From the NCBI GenBank assembly GCA_947627985.1, contig CANQYD010000019.1, forward strand, positions 1 through 40,016: 40,016 nucleotides of DNA. The letters are read 5' to 3'. The notes beneath the pieces are model-generated. The model was given only the letters and a program-made list of their open reading frames with translations. It had not been told where the DNA came from and did no database searches. Positions 14,110-24,063 of the stretch are shown piece by piece. Both the position numbers and the translations under genes were made by a program. Origin of the DNA: an uncultured Clostridia bacterium (lineage in GTDB: Bacteria; Bacillota; Clostridia; Oscillospirales; Ruminococcaceae). How positions within the stretch are numbered: position 1 is the first letter of the stretch; each line of letters starts with the position of its first letter.

Positions 14110-15960
14110 ATGTCAAACGAAAAGGAAAAACGCGAAAAGCCGCAGTACGGTATGCTGAAATGCCTCGGCTGGTTCTTCTCGCGGGCTGTAAAATACCGCC
14201 CCGAGACGATAGTGCTGCTGTTTTTCCAGATCTTATTCAACGTTTCAAGCGCGATATTCGGGTTCTATATGTCCCCGATGATCCTCTCCTGCCTCGAAAA
14301 CCGCAGCCCCGCGGGCGAACTGCTTCTGACCGCGGCGTTCTTCATCGGCGGGTGCTTTATCTCCGACGCGCTCGTAAGCTATATCGGAAACGGAGTCGGC
14401 TCAGACGGCTTCAAGGGGGGTTATCAGATACAGCTTCGTTCCAGAATTGCTCAGGAGATTACGGACAAGACCGCCGCAACTTCATACTGCCACTGCCTCG
14501 ACAACAAATTCTTGCGGGCGGGCGAGCGGGCGTACAATGCCTGCGGCTCCAACCGTGCCGCAGCAGAGGGAATATGGCACACGCTTCAGAACCTCGGCGT
14601 GAACATAGTCATGTTTGTCTTCTTCACGGCGATGCTGACCTACATCCATCCGGTCGTGTTTGCGGTGACGGTCGTTTTAAGCTTAGCCGACTTTCTGATC
14701 TCGGGCTATGTTTATAAGTATAACTACCGCCACCGCGAGGAGTTGTCGCATATCGATCGGCAGGCGTGGTATTTGCAGGGCTTGCCGAGTCAGCTTTCCG
14801 TCGCCAAGGATATCCGGCTCTTCGGGCTTGCAAGCTGGATAAACCGCCTGACCGACAAGGCGCTTGCCGCAAAGGAAGCGTATGCCGTAAAAGAGCACAA
14901 ATTCTATCTTATCGGCACGTTTTCGAGCATGATAATAGAATTTCTTCGGAGCGGCGCGGTCATATTCATACTCCTTAAAATGTGCATTGAAAACGGCATG
15001 AGCGCGGCGGAATTCATGCTCTACTTCTCGGCGGTGAACTCCTTTAACGGGCGCTTCAGCGGCATCTTAAACGACTTTTTGGATTTAAAGAACAAGTGCC
15101 TCGACATCTCCTCAATGCTTGAATACCTTAACTATCCCGAGCCTTTTAACTTCGGCGAGGGCGAGGCGATACCGGACGGTTATACATATGAAATAAAGCT
15201 TGAAAACGTAAGCTACGCTTATCCCGAATCGGATAAGAAGATCATCGACAGCTTGAATCTGACGGTAAAGCCGGGCGAGAAGATAGCGATTGTCGGTCTC
15301 AACGGCGCCGGCAAAACCACGCTCATAAAGCTCATCACCGGACTTTTGGACCCCGACGGGGGCAGGGTCATGCTCAACGGGACCGATATTAAAAAATTCA
15401 ACCGATCAGAGTATTACAAGCTCTTTTCGGCGGTGTTTCAGCATTTTAATATGTTTGACATCACCGTCGCCGAGACGGTAGCGCAGTCGGCAACAGATAT
15501 CGACCTGCCGCGCGTTCGCGACTGCATCGAAAAAGCCGGGCTGACAAAGGCGGTAAACGATCTTCCGGACGGGATAAACACCCACTTAGGCAGAGAGGTA
15601 TATCTTGACGGCGTGGTACTCTCGGGAGGGCAAACCCAGCGCTTAATGCTTGCAAGGGCTTTATATAAAAACGGCAAAATCCTTGTTTTGGACGAGCCGA
15701 CGGCGGCTTTAGACCCATTGGCGGAGCGGGATATGTATGAAAAATACAACTCAATGGCGGAGGGAAAGACCTCGCTCTTTATCTCCCACAGGCTTGCCTC
15801 GACGCAGTTTTGCGACAGGATTTTATATCTTAAAGACGGAAAAATCGCCGAAGAGGGCACCCACGAGAGCCTTTTGAAGCTTGACGGGGAATATGCAAAG
15901 CTGTTTCGGGTTCAGGCGCGATATTATAAGGAAAATTTCAATAAGGAGGAGGCAGTTTAG
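14110..15960 (+). CDS. ABC transporter half-molecule: permease fused to ATP-binding domain (first)
   Basis: 616 residues. About six membrane helices lie in residues 20-340, followed by the ATPase domain: Walker A GLNGAGKTT near residue 397, Q-loop region SAVFQHFNMF, signature LSGGQTQRL near 505, Walker B ILVLDEPTA near 523 and H-loop ISHRLAS. All catalytic residues look intact. This is the layout of type IV ABC exporters. AAAAGGGAG precedes the ATG. The next gene is a second half-transporter of the same type, so the pair probably forms a heterodimer for drug, lipid or peptide export, perhaps under the LytTR system upstream. Confidence 0.93.
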   Translation: MSNEKEKREKPQYGMLKCLGWFFSRAVKYRPETIVLLFFQILFNVSSAIFGFYMSPMILSCLENRSPAGELLLTAAFFIGGCFISDALVSYIGNGVGSDGFKGGYQIQLRSRIAQEITDKTAATSYCHCLDNKFLRAGERAYNACGSNRAAAEGIWHTLQNLGVNIVMFVFFTAMLTYIHPVVFAVTVVLSLADFLISGYVYKYNYRHREELSHIDRQAWYLQGLPSQLSVAKDIRLFGLASWINRLTDKALAAKEAYAVKEHKFYLIGTFSSMIIEFLRSGAVIFILLKMCIENGMSAAEFMLYFSAVNSFNGRFSGILNDFLDLKNKCLDISSMLEYLNYPEPFNFGEGEAIPDGYTYEIKLENVSYAYPESDKKIIDSLNLTVKPGEKIAIVGLNGAGKTTLIKLITGLLDPDGGRVMLNGTDIKKFNRSEYYKLFSAVFQHFNMFDITVAETVAQSATDIDLPRVRDCIEKAGLTKAVNDLPDGINTHLGREVYLDGVVLSGGQTQRLMLARALYKNGKILVLDEPTAALDPLAERDMYEKYNSMAEGKTSLFISHRLASTQFCDRILYLKDGKIAEEGTHESLLKLDGEYAKLFRVQARYYKENFNKEEAV

Positions 15961-16018
15961 AGGACAGAGGTCAGATTGTCAGAAGTCAGAAGAAAACAGA
16001 TTGACAGAAGTCAGACTA
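15961..16018 (+). repeat. R1-type repeat fragment between the two ABC genes
   Basis: A run of GACAGAGGTCAGATTGTCAGA and AGTCAGA units, the same words as in the R1 copies and in 28040-28080. It starts directly after the stop of the first ABC gene. The second ABC frame is open through it, adding about 24 upstream codons that are not part of the family sequence. Confidence 0.65.
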
Positions 16019-16047
16019 TGGCAGAATTTAGGACGGGAGGAGATAAA

Positions 16048-17940
16048 ATGTCAAATAAATCCGACAAAATGCCTTGGAAAGAGGCGTTTAAGATAAACGT
16101 GCGGGCGATTAAGCTTCTAAATTCAAAAAACAGGCTGATGTTTCCGTACGTCACCATAAAAGCACTTTTTAATACGGTATTTTCCTATGCCTCGCTGTTC
16201 GTGACCGCAAGGCTTATAGGCGAACTTGCGGGCGAGAGACGTATGGAAAAGCTGATATTCTGGGCTGCGTTTCAGATCATCTCGACGGCTGTCTTTGCGA
16301 TAATTAACGGCATTATGTATCATGCCTACGAGGTCAAGGCGGTAAACTTCTGGAACAACATGAACCGAATCGAGGACGAGAAGTTCATGTCGATGGACTA
16401 CAGCGACGTCGAGGACCAGCGGGTGCGGGACTTAAGAGATCAGATATGGCAGAACAGAAACTGGTCGGGCTGGGGATTTTCGCGTATACAGTGGAACTTT
16501 GAGGGGCTTGTGTCTAACCTGTTCAACGTTATCGGCGCGTTTGCGATGGCGGCGGGTCTGATAATACACAAAGTCCCCGAAGGCAGCCCCTACGCCTTTC
16601 TCAACAGCCCCTTTGCGGTCTTGGGATTTTTGGCGATGATGATTTTCTGCGCGTCTGTATCCCCATTTTTAAACGGCAAGAACATGGAGATGTCGGCGGC
16701 TTTGGCGGACAAGGCGAGGTTCGGAAACCGGCTCTTCGGGCATTTCAATTTCATGCGAATCGACCCCGATTCGATGGTGGATTACAGAATGTACAACCAA
16801 ACCGAAGGCTTTATAAAGCATTACTGCTGGGTAAAGGGCGAAACTCCGTGGTTCCCGGGAGGCGTTTTTGACAGGCATAACAAGGGCGTCGGCGGGCTGA
16901 TGAGAATAGGCTCGGTGTTTGGTGAAAAGGCGCTGATGAGCGTAATTTATCTCTTTGTATGCTTAAAAGCGCTCGGGGGAGCGTTCGGCTTGGGCGAGGT
17001 CACGCAGTATGTCGGCGCGGTCACAAGATTCATCAGCGGGTTCACATGGACAATAACTTCGTTAAATAATTTCCGCGTAAACGCGAAGTTTCTGAAGGAT
17101 ATTTTTGAATTTTTGGATATCCCGAACAAGATGTATCAGGGCACCCTCACGACCGAAAAGCGCCGCGACAGGAAATACAACGTCGAATTTAAAGACGTGA
17201 GTTTTAAATATCCGAATTCCGACAGATGGGCGCTTCGGCACGTCTCGGTGAAGTTTGAGGTCGGGACAAAGCTTGCGGTTGTGGGCGAAAACGGTTCGGG
17301 AAAATCGACATTTATCAAGCTTTTATGCCGACTCTATGACCCGCAGGAGGGCGAGATACTCCTCAACGGCGTGAACATCAAAAAATACCGCTACGACGAG
17401 TACATAGCGATATTCTCGGTGGTTTTTCAGGACTTCTGGCTGATGTCTCACAAGCTCGGGCAAAACGTCGCGGGGTCCTGCGATGTAGATGATAAAAGGG
17501 CGATAAAATGCCTTGAGGACGCGGGCTTCGGCGACAGGCTCAGGGAACTTCCCGACGGGCTTGAAACATGGCTCGGCAAGGATTTTGACGAGGACGGGAT
17601 AGTGGTCTCGGGCGGCGAGAAGCAGAAGATCGCGATCGCGCGAGCGCTCTATAAGGACGCGCCGTTTATAGTCCTCGACGAGCCGACCGCGAGCTTAGAC
17701 CCGATCGCCGAGGCGGAGATATATAAAAATTTCGACGAGATAGTCGGCGACCGCACCGCGATTTATATCAGCCACAGGCTTTCGAGCTGCCGATTCTGCA
17801 AAGAGATACTCGTTTTTGAAGGCGGCGGAATAATCGAGCGCGGCACGCACGACGGGCTTATAGACGCGGAAGGAAGATATAAAGAGCTATGGGACGCGCA
17901 GGCGAAGTATTATGAGAAGGAGAATGAAAAGGCAGACTGA
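16048..17940 (+). CDS. ABC transporter half-molecule: permease fused to ATP-binding domain (second)
   Basis: 630 residues from the ATG at 16048, which is preceded by a strong GGGAGGAG; the upstream in-frame ATG at 15976 lies in a dispersed repeat and has no good ribosome binding site. Membrane helices occupy residues about 25-360. The ATPase part has Walker A GENGSGKST near residue 413, Q-loop SVVFQDFW, signature VSGGEKQKI near 520, Walker B FIVLDEPTAS near 541 and H-loop ISHRLSS. It pairs with the preceding half-transporter. Both catalytic sites look complete, unlike the asymmetric heterodimers where one Walker B Glu is replaced. Confidence 0.93.
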   Translation: MSNKSDKMPWKEAFKINVRAIKLLNSKNRLMFPYVTIKALFNTVFSYASLFVTARLIGELAGERRMEKLIFWAAFQIISTAVFAIINGIMYHAYEVKAVNFWNNMNRIEDEKFMSMDYSDVEDQRVRDLRDQIWQNRNWSGWGFSRIQWNFEGLVSNLFNVIGAFAMAAGLIIHKVPEGSPYAFLNSPFAVLGFLAMMIFCASVSPFLNGKNMEMSAALADKARFGNRLFGHFNFMRIDPDSMVDYRMYNQTEGFIKHYCWVKGETPWFPGGVFDRHNKGVGGLMRIGSVFGEKALMSVIYLFVCLKALGGAFGLGEVTQYVGAVTRFISGFTWTITSLNNFRVNAKFLKDIFEFLDIPNKMYQGTLTTEKRRDRKYNVEFKDVSFKYPNSDRWALRHVSVKFEVGTKLAVVGENGSGKSTFIKLLCRLYDPQEGEILLNGVNIKKYRYDEYIAIFSVVFQDFWLMSHKLGQNVAGSCDVDDKRAIKCLEDAGFGDRLRELPDGLETWLGKDFDEDGIVVSGGEKQKIAIARALYKDAPFIVLDEPTASLDPIAEAEIYKNFDEIVGDRTAIYISHRLSSCRFCKEILVFEGGGIIERGTHDGLIDAEGRYKELWDAQAKYYEKENEKAD

Positions 17941-18585
17941 TGGGGAGAGGCGGCAATAAGTTTAAAAAGTGTACTCAGGCTGTATGGGCGGGTGGGGGTG
18001 AAGGACTTAAGTGGGTGGAACGCCCGCCCCGGACCCCTTTCCCTTTTAGGGGGAGGGGGTCCGCTCTACCTATAGTTTTGCACAAGGTTTGCCGGGGGTG
18101 GGGGTCTGCTTTAAACAGCATGAGTTCATTTTCCTGTAGGAAAATGAACGAATACCTTTTGACCAAGAGTCGGGTAGGGAGGGTTTTCTTTAAATTGGAT
18201 ATTGTATACCTTTTACAAAAGGGCGCGGCGGGTATGGGGTGCTTGCATATTATCAAGACTTGCCTTATTTCCAATGCTGTATATAACAAAGCAGTTTTTC
18301 AAAGTGCGCAGCTTTTTTGCCTCGCTTCGCTCGGCAAACCCGAGGGGAGAACCCTTTTTGCAAAAGGGTTCTCCACTATGACCCCTCTCCTAAAACTTTC
18401 CCCTCCCCAGCCCCTCCCCTAAAGGGGAGGGGCTTACCCTCACCCCCAACCCCCTCTCCCAAGGGGAGAGGGGGCATTTTAGCCTCGCTTCGCTCGGCTC
18501 CGGGCGACTTCGTCGTCGGTTTTTTGTTGGGGGAACCCCCTTCCCGATGTGGGGCACCATTGCATGGTGCCCCACACCCCTCCGG
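17941..18585. other. Intergenic region dense in perfect hairpins
   Basis: No gene seen; the open frames here are low-complexity and cross hairpins. Perfect inverted repeats: GTTCATTTTCCT with a 2-base loop (18124-18149), GAACCCTTTT/AAAAGGGTTC (18350-18372), CCCCTCCCCT/AGGGGAGGGG (18411-18432), CCCCCTCTCCC/GGGAGAGGGGG (18449-18474) and GTGGGGCACCA/TGGTGCCCCAC (18549-18575). The last has a counterpart with the same outer arms but a different core at 27658-27684. The bases GCCTCGCTTCGCTCGGCTCC (18481-18500) recur inverted at 27583-27602. Confidence 0.6.
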
Positions 18586-18845
18586 CTTCGGGCGACTTCG
18601 TCGCCCTCTTTGAAGGCAAATAAAAGCAAAAAGGACAGTTCACGCTGTCCTTTTTGTGGGGATTTCGCCCGTTGCGACGGGTGACGAGGGGCGCTGCCCC
18701 TCGACCCCGCCCGCGGTAACACGCGGGGTTTTGCCCAAGAGCACGAGCAATCAATCGTTTACGATTGCGAAGTGCGATTGGAAGCAAAACCAGCTTGTTC
18801 ACTTGAGGAAAAGCGGGGCAAAACCTTTTCGCCTTGTCTCTTAAA
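18586..18845 (+). repeat. Long structured repeat R2, copy A
   Basis: About 260 bp, matched in opposite orientation by 27349-27602. Hairpins in order: AAAAAGGACAG/CTGTCCTTTTT (18630-18656), CCCGT-TGCG-ACGGG, GAGGGGC/GCCCCTC, a CCCGC/GCGGG-type hairpin, and a long-range pairing of GGGGTTTTGCCC (about 18724-18735) with GGGGCAAAACC near 18815. Between the copies the hairpin at 18671-18684 changes from CCCGT/ACGGG to CTCAC/GTGAG, keeping the pairing. No ORF is conserved between the copies. Confidence 0.75.
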
Positions 18846-18930
18846 TAGTAAAGCGCAAATCTTTCTCCTTCCTTTTCCACCCCCCTTGCCCGCATACCTT
18901 TCGCACATATCTCCTAACTTCCACCCACAA

Positions 18931-18958
18931 AAAAAGAGTCCCCGAAGGGACTCTTTTT
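18931..18958 (-). terminator. Terminator of the CBM9-like surface protein gene
   Basis: Perfect 12-bp arms AAAAAGAGTCCC (18931-18942) and GGGACTCTTTTT (18947-18958) with a CGAA loop; on the minus strand the hairpin is followed by a T run. It lies about 16 bp after the stop codon. Confidence 0.9.
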
Positions 18959-18974
18959 ATCCTTTTATTCGGAA

Positions 18975-20732
18975 TTATTTCTTCTTCTTGCCAAGGACGA
19001 TGCCGACAACGGCAGCGATGACAACTACGACCGCGACAACGATCGCAACGATGATTCCGGTGGAGGAGCCGCCCTCGGAAGAGCTGCTCGAATCGGCGGG
19101 AGCCTCAGCCTCGCCCTCAGCGGGAGCTTCTGCAGGAGCCTCTTCCTCAGCGGGAGCGGCAGCGGCAGCTTCGTCGATCATGCCCTGAATCTGATCTACG
19201 ATCGGAGCAAGGGTGTCGTTGACGTATGTACCGGCAACTCCGTCGGGAGCGTAACCGGAAGTCTCGATCTTCTTGGTGGCGCCGTTGACAGCCTTCTGAG
19301 CGTCGGACAGAGCCTTGTTGAGAGCCTCGGTATCGGTGCCGGCAGCCTGAGCAGCGGCAAGAGCGTCATTCGCCTTGGTGGTGAAATCAGCAAGATCGGT
19401 GTCGATGAATGCCTGCTCGAGCTCGCCTAAAGTAGCCTCGAAAGCATTGATATCGTCAAGAGTGAGCATCTCGATCTCATCGTAATTGATGGTGACATTG
19501 ACGTCGGTGACGTTGGCAAGCCAAGTGCAGGCGCCCTGAATGTCAAGACCGAGCTGATCCTTAGCGGGACCGATGAGGTCGATGGTGGAGGACTGACCGG
19601 AGAGGTAGGAACCCTCGGACTTGGCGGTCCACTTAGCGTTGAGCTCGCCGCCGGGGATCACAACATCATCATAGCCGTTAGCCTTGACGACGATGTCGGA
19701 ATAGGTGAATTTATACCTTGCGGTGTCGCCCATGGTGCCGGCGTCCTTGTAGGAACCGTCGTCGTTCATGACGGACTTCTCAAGATATCCCATATCCTGA
19801 ATCTGGATAGCGAAGATAGGAAGGTTGGTCCAGTCTGCGGTCTCCTCTGCGGTGTACTCATAGACGGGAGCAAAGAGGTTGGTGAAGCCTTCGGGAGTTA
19901 CGGAGCCGCCCAGAGAAGTGGTGGCGTTGGAACCTACGCCGTGCCAGCCCCAGCTTACCTTGTCCTGAGTGTAGAGCTGAACAAGGATCTGAGCCTGATC
20001 GCGGAAGACAGTGTAGTTCTTGACGGTGAGCTCAGCGGGCTCCTCGACGGGGTCTACACGGCTGTCCTCGAAGGTGCCGGCGAGCTGGAGGGTCCACCAA
20101 ACATCATAGTTGGACTGACGGTTGTCTCTCTGATAGCCGTCGTCGCCCTCGGGATGACCGGTGACATAGACGGTGGCGTCACGCTTGCCGCCGGTAGCGG
20201 AGTTGACCTGAACGAGCATCTCAACCTGGTTGTTGAGAACGTCGGCGATGGGGTACTTAGCCTCAACGGCATAACCGCCGTCGGTAGTGGCTACGGCATA
20301 CTGATCCTCGGGAACCTTGGTCTGATCGGGATCGGCGTTGCCCTCATCGTAGTGGATTCTCCACTGATTCTTGGTGTTGTCCTGCATGTAGAACAGCTCG
20401 ACGGAGTCCTGCTCATAGTAGTTGGCAGAAGTGTTGTCGAGGGACGCGTCATGTACATCATAGAAAACATAGACCCATTCGGCGTCGTTCATGATGTAAA
20501 CGTCTGCGGCAGGAGAATCCAGAACCGCGCCTGCGCCGTTGGAAGAACCGCACTGGTCAAGAACAAGGTGAAGGGCGGAAGCATATCCGTCGTCCATCGT
20601 TCCGTCGATGGTTGCGGTGCCTTCAACCGACTCGAAAACGGTGTCGGCAGTGGCTGCGCTGATAACAGTTGTCATGGCGAAAATGGAGAGAACCATAGTC
20701 GCCGCGACAAGAATTGCTAAAATTCTTTTCAT
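18975..20732 (-). CDS. Surface protein with CBM9-like domain and C-terminal membrane anchor
   Basis: 585 residues. Signal peptide MKRILAILVAATMVLSIFAM and onward to about residue 28; then a carbohydrate-binding CBM9/DOMON-like domain at about 30-225 (TIDGTMDDGYASALHLV, DVYIMNDAEWVYVFYDV, EQDSVELFYMQD). Residues 235-430 form a second beta-rich domain that I do not recognise. Residues 435-510 are helical and Ala-rich, followed by a Pro/Ala/Glu linker, a Ser-rich stretch, a single Val/Ile membrane helix and the tail GKKKK, which anchors the protein to the cell membrane. GGAGG before 20732 fixes the start; the frame extends further upstream without a ribosome binding site. Regular, strongly biased codon use and good promoter/terminator suggest high expression. 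Likely role: surface binding of a glycan or cell-wall sugar. Confidence 0.85.
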   Translation of the reverse strand: MKRILAILVAATMVLSIFAMTTVISAATADTVFESVEGTATIDGTMDDGYASALHLVLDQCGSSNGAGAVLDSPAADVYIMNDAEWVYVFYDVHDASLDNTSANYYEQDSVELFYMQDNTKNQWRIHYDEGNADPDQTKVPEDQYAVATTDGGYAVEAKYPIADVLNNQVEMLVQVNSATGGKRDATVYVTGHPEGDDGYQRDNRQSNYDVWWTLQLAGTFEDSRVDPVEEPAELTVKNYTVFRDQAQILVQLYTQDKVSWGWHGVGSNATTSLGGSVTPEGFTNLFAPVYEYTAEETADWTNLPIFAIQIQDMGYLEKSVMNDDGSYKDAGTMGDTARYKFTYSDIVVKANGYDDVVIPGGELNAKWTAKSEGSYLSGQSSTIDLIGPAKDQLGLDIQGACTWLANVTDVNVTINYDEIEMLTLDDINAFEATLGELEQAFIDTDLADFTTKANDALAAAQAAGTDTEALNKALSDAQKAVNGATKKIETSGYAPDGVAGTYVNDTLAPIVDQIQGMIDEAAAAAPAEEEAPAEAPAEGEAEAPADSSSSSEGGSSTGIIVAIVVAVVVVIAAVVGIVLGKKKK

Positions 20733-20766
20733 AAGGTTTTTACCTCCAATAAAATTTGGTAAGAAC

Positions 20767-20795
20767 ATTATAACACTTTTTTCTGCCTCTTTCAA
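20767..20795 (-). promoter_or_regulatory. Promoter of the CBM9-like gene
   Basis: Minus strand TTGAAA (20795-20790), 17-bp spacer, TATAAT (20772-20767), about 35 bp upstream of the start codon. Confidence 0.75.
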
Positions 20796-20924
20796 TCAGC
20801 GAAGTATACAAAAGTTTGCCCACAATTTGCACGATTTGAATAAATTGACACCCGTTTTTTATGTAAAATTTAAAAACCGTGTTTAATTAAACGATCATCT
20901 GCCCCTCCCCTGCCCATGAAAAAA

Positions 20925-20946
20925 CCGCAAGAAAATCATCTTGCGG
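20925..20946 (-). terminator. Terminator of the small multidrug-export-like gene
   Basis: Arms CCGCAAGA (20925-20932) and TCTTGCGG (20939-20946); read on the minus strand the hairpin is followed by TTTTTT. It lies about 65 bp after the stop at 21010. Confidence 0.85.
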
Positions 20947-21009
20947 GAAAATCCGATACATTATTATATAGGCGGGATTTGCGGTCTTTGGGTCTTAATC
21001 ATAAACCGT

Positions 21010-21459
21010 CTAAAAAATCGACGTCACACCTGCGACGGTCGCAACCATCAGAAACGTGGCGATGAGATTGCCGACAAAGATCGCGGCAGCCGCACGCTTT
21101 TTATCGACGCCGGTAAGCCTTGCAAGGATAGCTCCCAGCCATGTCCCGACGCCCGTGAAGGGGATCGCCGTCGCCAAAAGGAGCGCCCAGCAGCCGTATC
21201 TTGAGATCATGTTTTTGATAAATTCCCGCTTGCCGGATTTTTTCACGCCATCCTCGGGCAAGCCGAATTTTCCGCCTTTTAAGATGAAGGGAACCGGCAC
21301 GAAAGCCCCCGCAGAGGACACTATGCCGGACGGAACAAGCCGCAGGCGGTACATGCTCGCGATAAGAATTGAGCCTTTTGACTCGCAGAAGGGAAGTATC
21401 GACGAGAAAAAGACGACGATCATATGCCAGATATTCTGCGGGGACAGGGCTGTCAGCAT
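21010..21459 (-). CDS. Small multidrug export family membrane protein
   Basis: 149 residues with four to five hydrophobic segments. The N-terminal part SSILPFCESKGSILIAS matches the conserved 'LPxxExKGxIPxA' region of the Pfam small multi-drug export (Sm_multidrug_ex) family, and the C-terminal GVGTWLGAILARL with a following Asp-Lys-Lys-Arg loop fits as well. Transport function in this family is not well established. AAAGGAG lies 9 bp before the ATG at 21459; an in-frame codon further up (21504) has no such site. A consensus promoter (21493-21521) and terminator make it a single-gene unit. Confidence 0.85.
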   Translation of the reverse strand: MLTALSPQNIWHMIVVFFSSILPFCESKGSILIASMYRLRLVPSGIVSSAGAFVPVPFILKGGKFGLPEDGVKKSGKREFIKNMISRYGCWALLLATAIPFTGVGTWLGAILARLTGVDKKRAAAAIFVGNLIATFLMVATVAGVTSIF

Positions 21460-21492
21460 CTTCGGGGCTCCTTTCAGTGGGGATTTGATACC

Positions 21493-21521
21493 ATTATATA
21501 ACATGCGGGCGGGAATGTCAA
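21493..21521 (-). promoter_or_regulatory. Promoter of the small multidrug-export-like gene
   Basis: Minus strand TTGACA (21521-21516), 17-bp spacer, TATAAT (21498-21493); all twelve bases match consensus. Confidence 0.85.
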
Positions 21522-21534
21522 GATAGTAGTCAGA

Positions 21535-21667
21535 AAACAGAGGTCAGAGGTCGGATTGTCAGAACTGCAAGGTGTTGCCTGCGGCAACGGATTTTAAAGA
21601 TGTTAATGATAAATTTGCTGCTGAATTTATATATCTGACTTCTGATTTCTGATTTCTGACTTCTATA
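21535..21667 (-). repeat. Dispersed repeat R1, copy 4 (diverged)
   Basis: Contains AACAGAGGTCAGAGGTCGGATTGTCAGA, GCAAGGTGTTGCCTGCGGCAACGG and ends in TCTGACTTCTGATTTCTGA repeats. The order of words is that of copy 1 at 411-527, with the short hairpin changed to TTGCC/GGCAA. It runs straight into the R3 hairpin array. Confidence 0.65.
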
Positions 21668-21760
21668 CGGGCGAAGCCCGACCGCGCGCTTGCGCGCGGT
21701 CGCTTCCTCCGCGAAGCGGAGGAAGCCGCAGCCTTCGGCTGCGGGGGCTTCGCCCGGGGG
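21668..21760. repeat. GC-rich hairpin array R3, copy 1
   Basis: Five hairpins back to back: CGGGCGAAGCCCG (21668-21680), GACCGCGCGC/GCGCGCGGTC (21680-21701), GCTTCCTCCGC/GCGGAGGAAGC (21702-21726), CGCAGCC/GGCTGCG (21727-21743) and GGGCTTCGCCC. The first and last are complementary to each other, so the array can also close as a multi-branch structure. It lies between the groEL 3' end and the R1 copy. Confidence 0.75.
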
Positions 21761-21788
21761 TATCCTCTTTATCCCAAACCCCGTGAGA

Positions 21789-23435
<1,647 letters not shown>

Positions 23436-23443
23436 TTAAAAAA

Positions 23444-23731
23444 TTACTCCGCAATCGCGAGAATGTCGCCCATGTTCACGATGATGAGCTCCTCGCCGTC
23501 GATCTTGACTTCGGTGCCGCTGTATTTGGAAAGAAGCACCTTGTCGCCGGGCTTGACCTTCATCGCGACCGGCTCCTTGCCGTCGTGGGAATTTCCGTCG
23601 CCGACCGCGATCACTTCGGCAAGCTGCGGCTTTTCCTTAGCCGAGCCGGTCAGGATGATTCCCGACTTCGTCGTCTCCTCAGCTTCGACCATCTTAACGA
23701 TAACACGGTCAAAAATGGGTTTTAAATTCAT
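23444..23731 (-). CDS. groS: Co-chaperonin GroES
   Basis: 95 residues. The start MNLKPIFDRVIVK is typical of the family, with AGGAGG just upstream; an upstream TTG in frame at 23776 lies inside the operator and is not used. The mobile loop that binds GroEL corresponds to EAEETTKSGIILTGSAKEKP, and the roof region to DGNSHDGK. It is first in the groES-groEL operon, downstream of a CIRCE element. Confidence 0.98.
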   Translation of the reverse strand: MNLKPIFDRVIVKMVEAEETTKSGIILTGSAKEKPQLAEVIAVGDGNSHDGKEPVAMKVKPGDKVLLSKYSGTEVKIDGEELIIVNMGDILAIAE

Positions 23732-23769
23732 AATGATCCTCCTAAGATAAAAATTATAAACTGTCAGAA

Positions 23770-23796
23770 TTAGCAATCTCGCTTCACGAGTGCTAA
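23770..23796. promoter_or_regulatory. CIRCE operator (HrcA binding site)
   Basis: Read on +: TTAGCAATC - nine bases - GAGTGCTAA. The consensus is TTAGCACTC-N9-GAGTGCTAA, so there is one mismatch (A for C at position 7 of one arm). It overlaps the expected transcription start of groES-groEL, as usual for HrcA repression. Confidence 0.92.
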
Positions 23797-23800
23797 CTAT

Positions 23801-23828
23801 ATTTTATCATGATTTTTTAAAAAATCAA
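23801..23828 (-). promoter_or_regulatory. groES-groEL promoter
   Basis: Minus strand TTGATT (23828-23823), 16-bp spacer, TAAAAT (23806-23801). The predicted start falls at the edge of the CIRCE element. Confidence 0.7.
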
Positions 23829-24003
23829 GCGGTTAGTGTCGCACAAACGGAATTTTGCGAGATTTCGTTGAAAGCGCATATTTTTGCCCAATGTTTGTAA
23901 AAATGCTTTGTAAAATATGCTGAAATTTGTTACTAAAAAATGAATTACTCAATCGAGTTTATGGATTTCTTAAAAATTTTGCAACAAAAATTTCAAAAAC
24001 CCC

Positions 24004-24032
24004 TTGAATTCTTGCGGGATTTATACTATACT
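24004..24032 (+). promoter_or_regulatory. Promoter of the response regulator/protease operon
   Basis: TTGAAT (24004-24009), 17-bp spacer, TATACT (24027-24032); start codon at 24064. The preceding 170 bp up to the groES promoter are AT-rich and hold no gene. Confidence 0.65.
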
Positions 24033-24063
24033 TAAAAATAGAAATACGGAAGAAGGGATAGAA

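Noticed and set aside
18317-18895. Several frames of 60-140 codons between the ABC genes and the CBM9-like gene
   Set aside because: They translate perfect hairpins and the R2 repeat; frames differ between R2 copies.
19941-20720. 259-codon open frame on + across the CBM9-like gene
   Set aside because: Shadow of a well-supported minus-strand gene with promoter and terminator.
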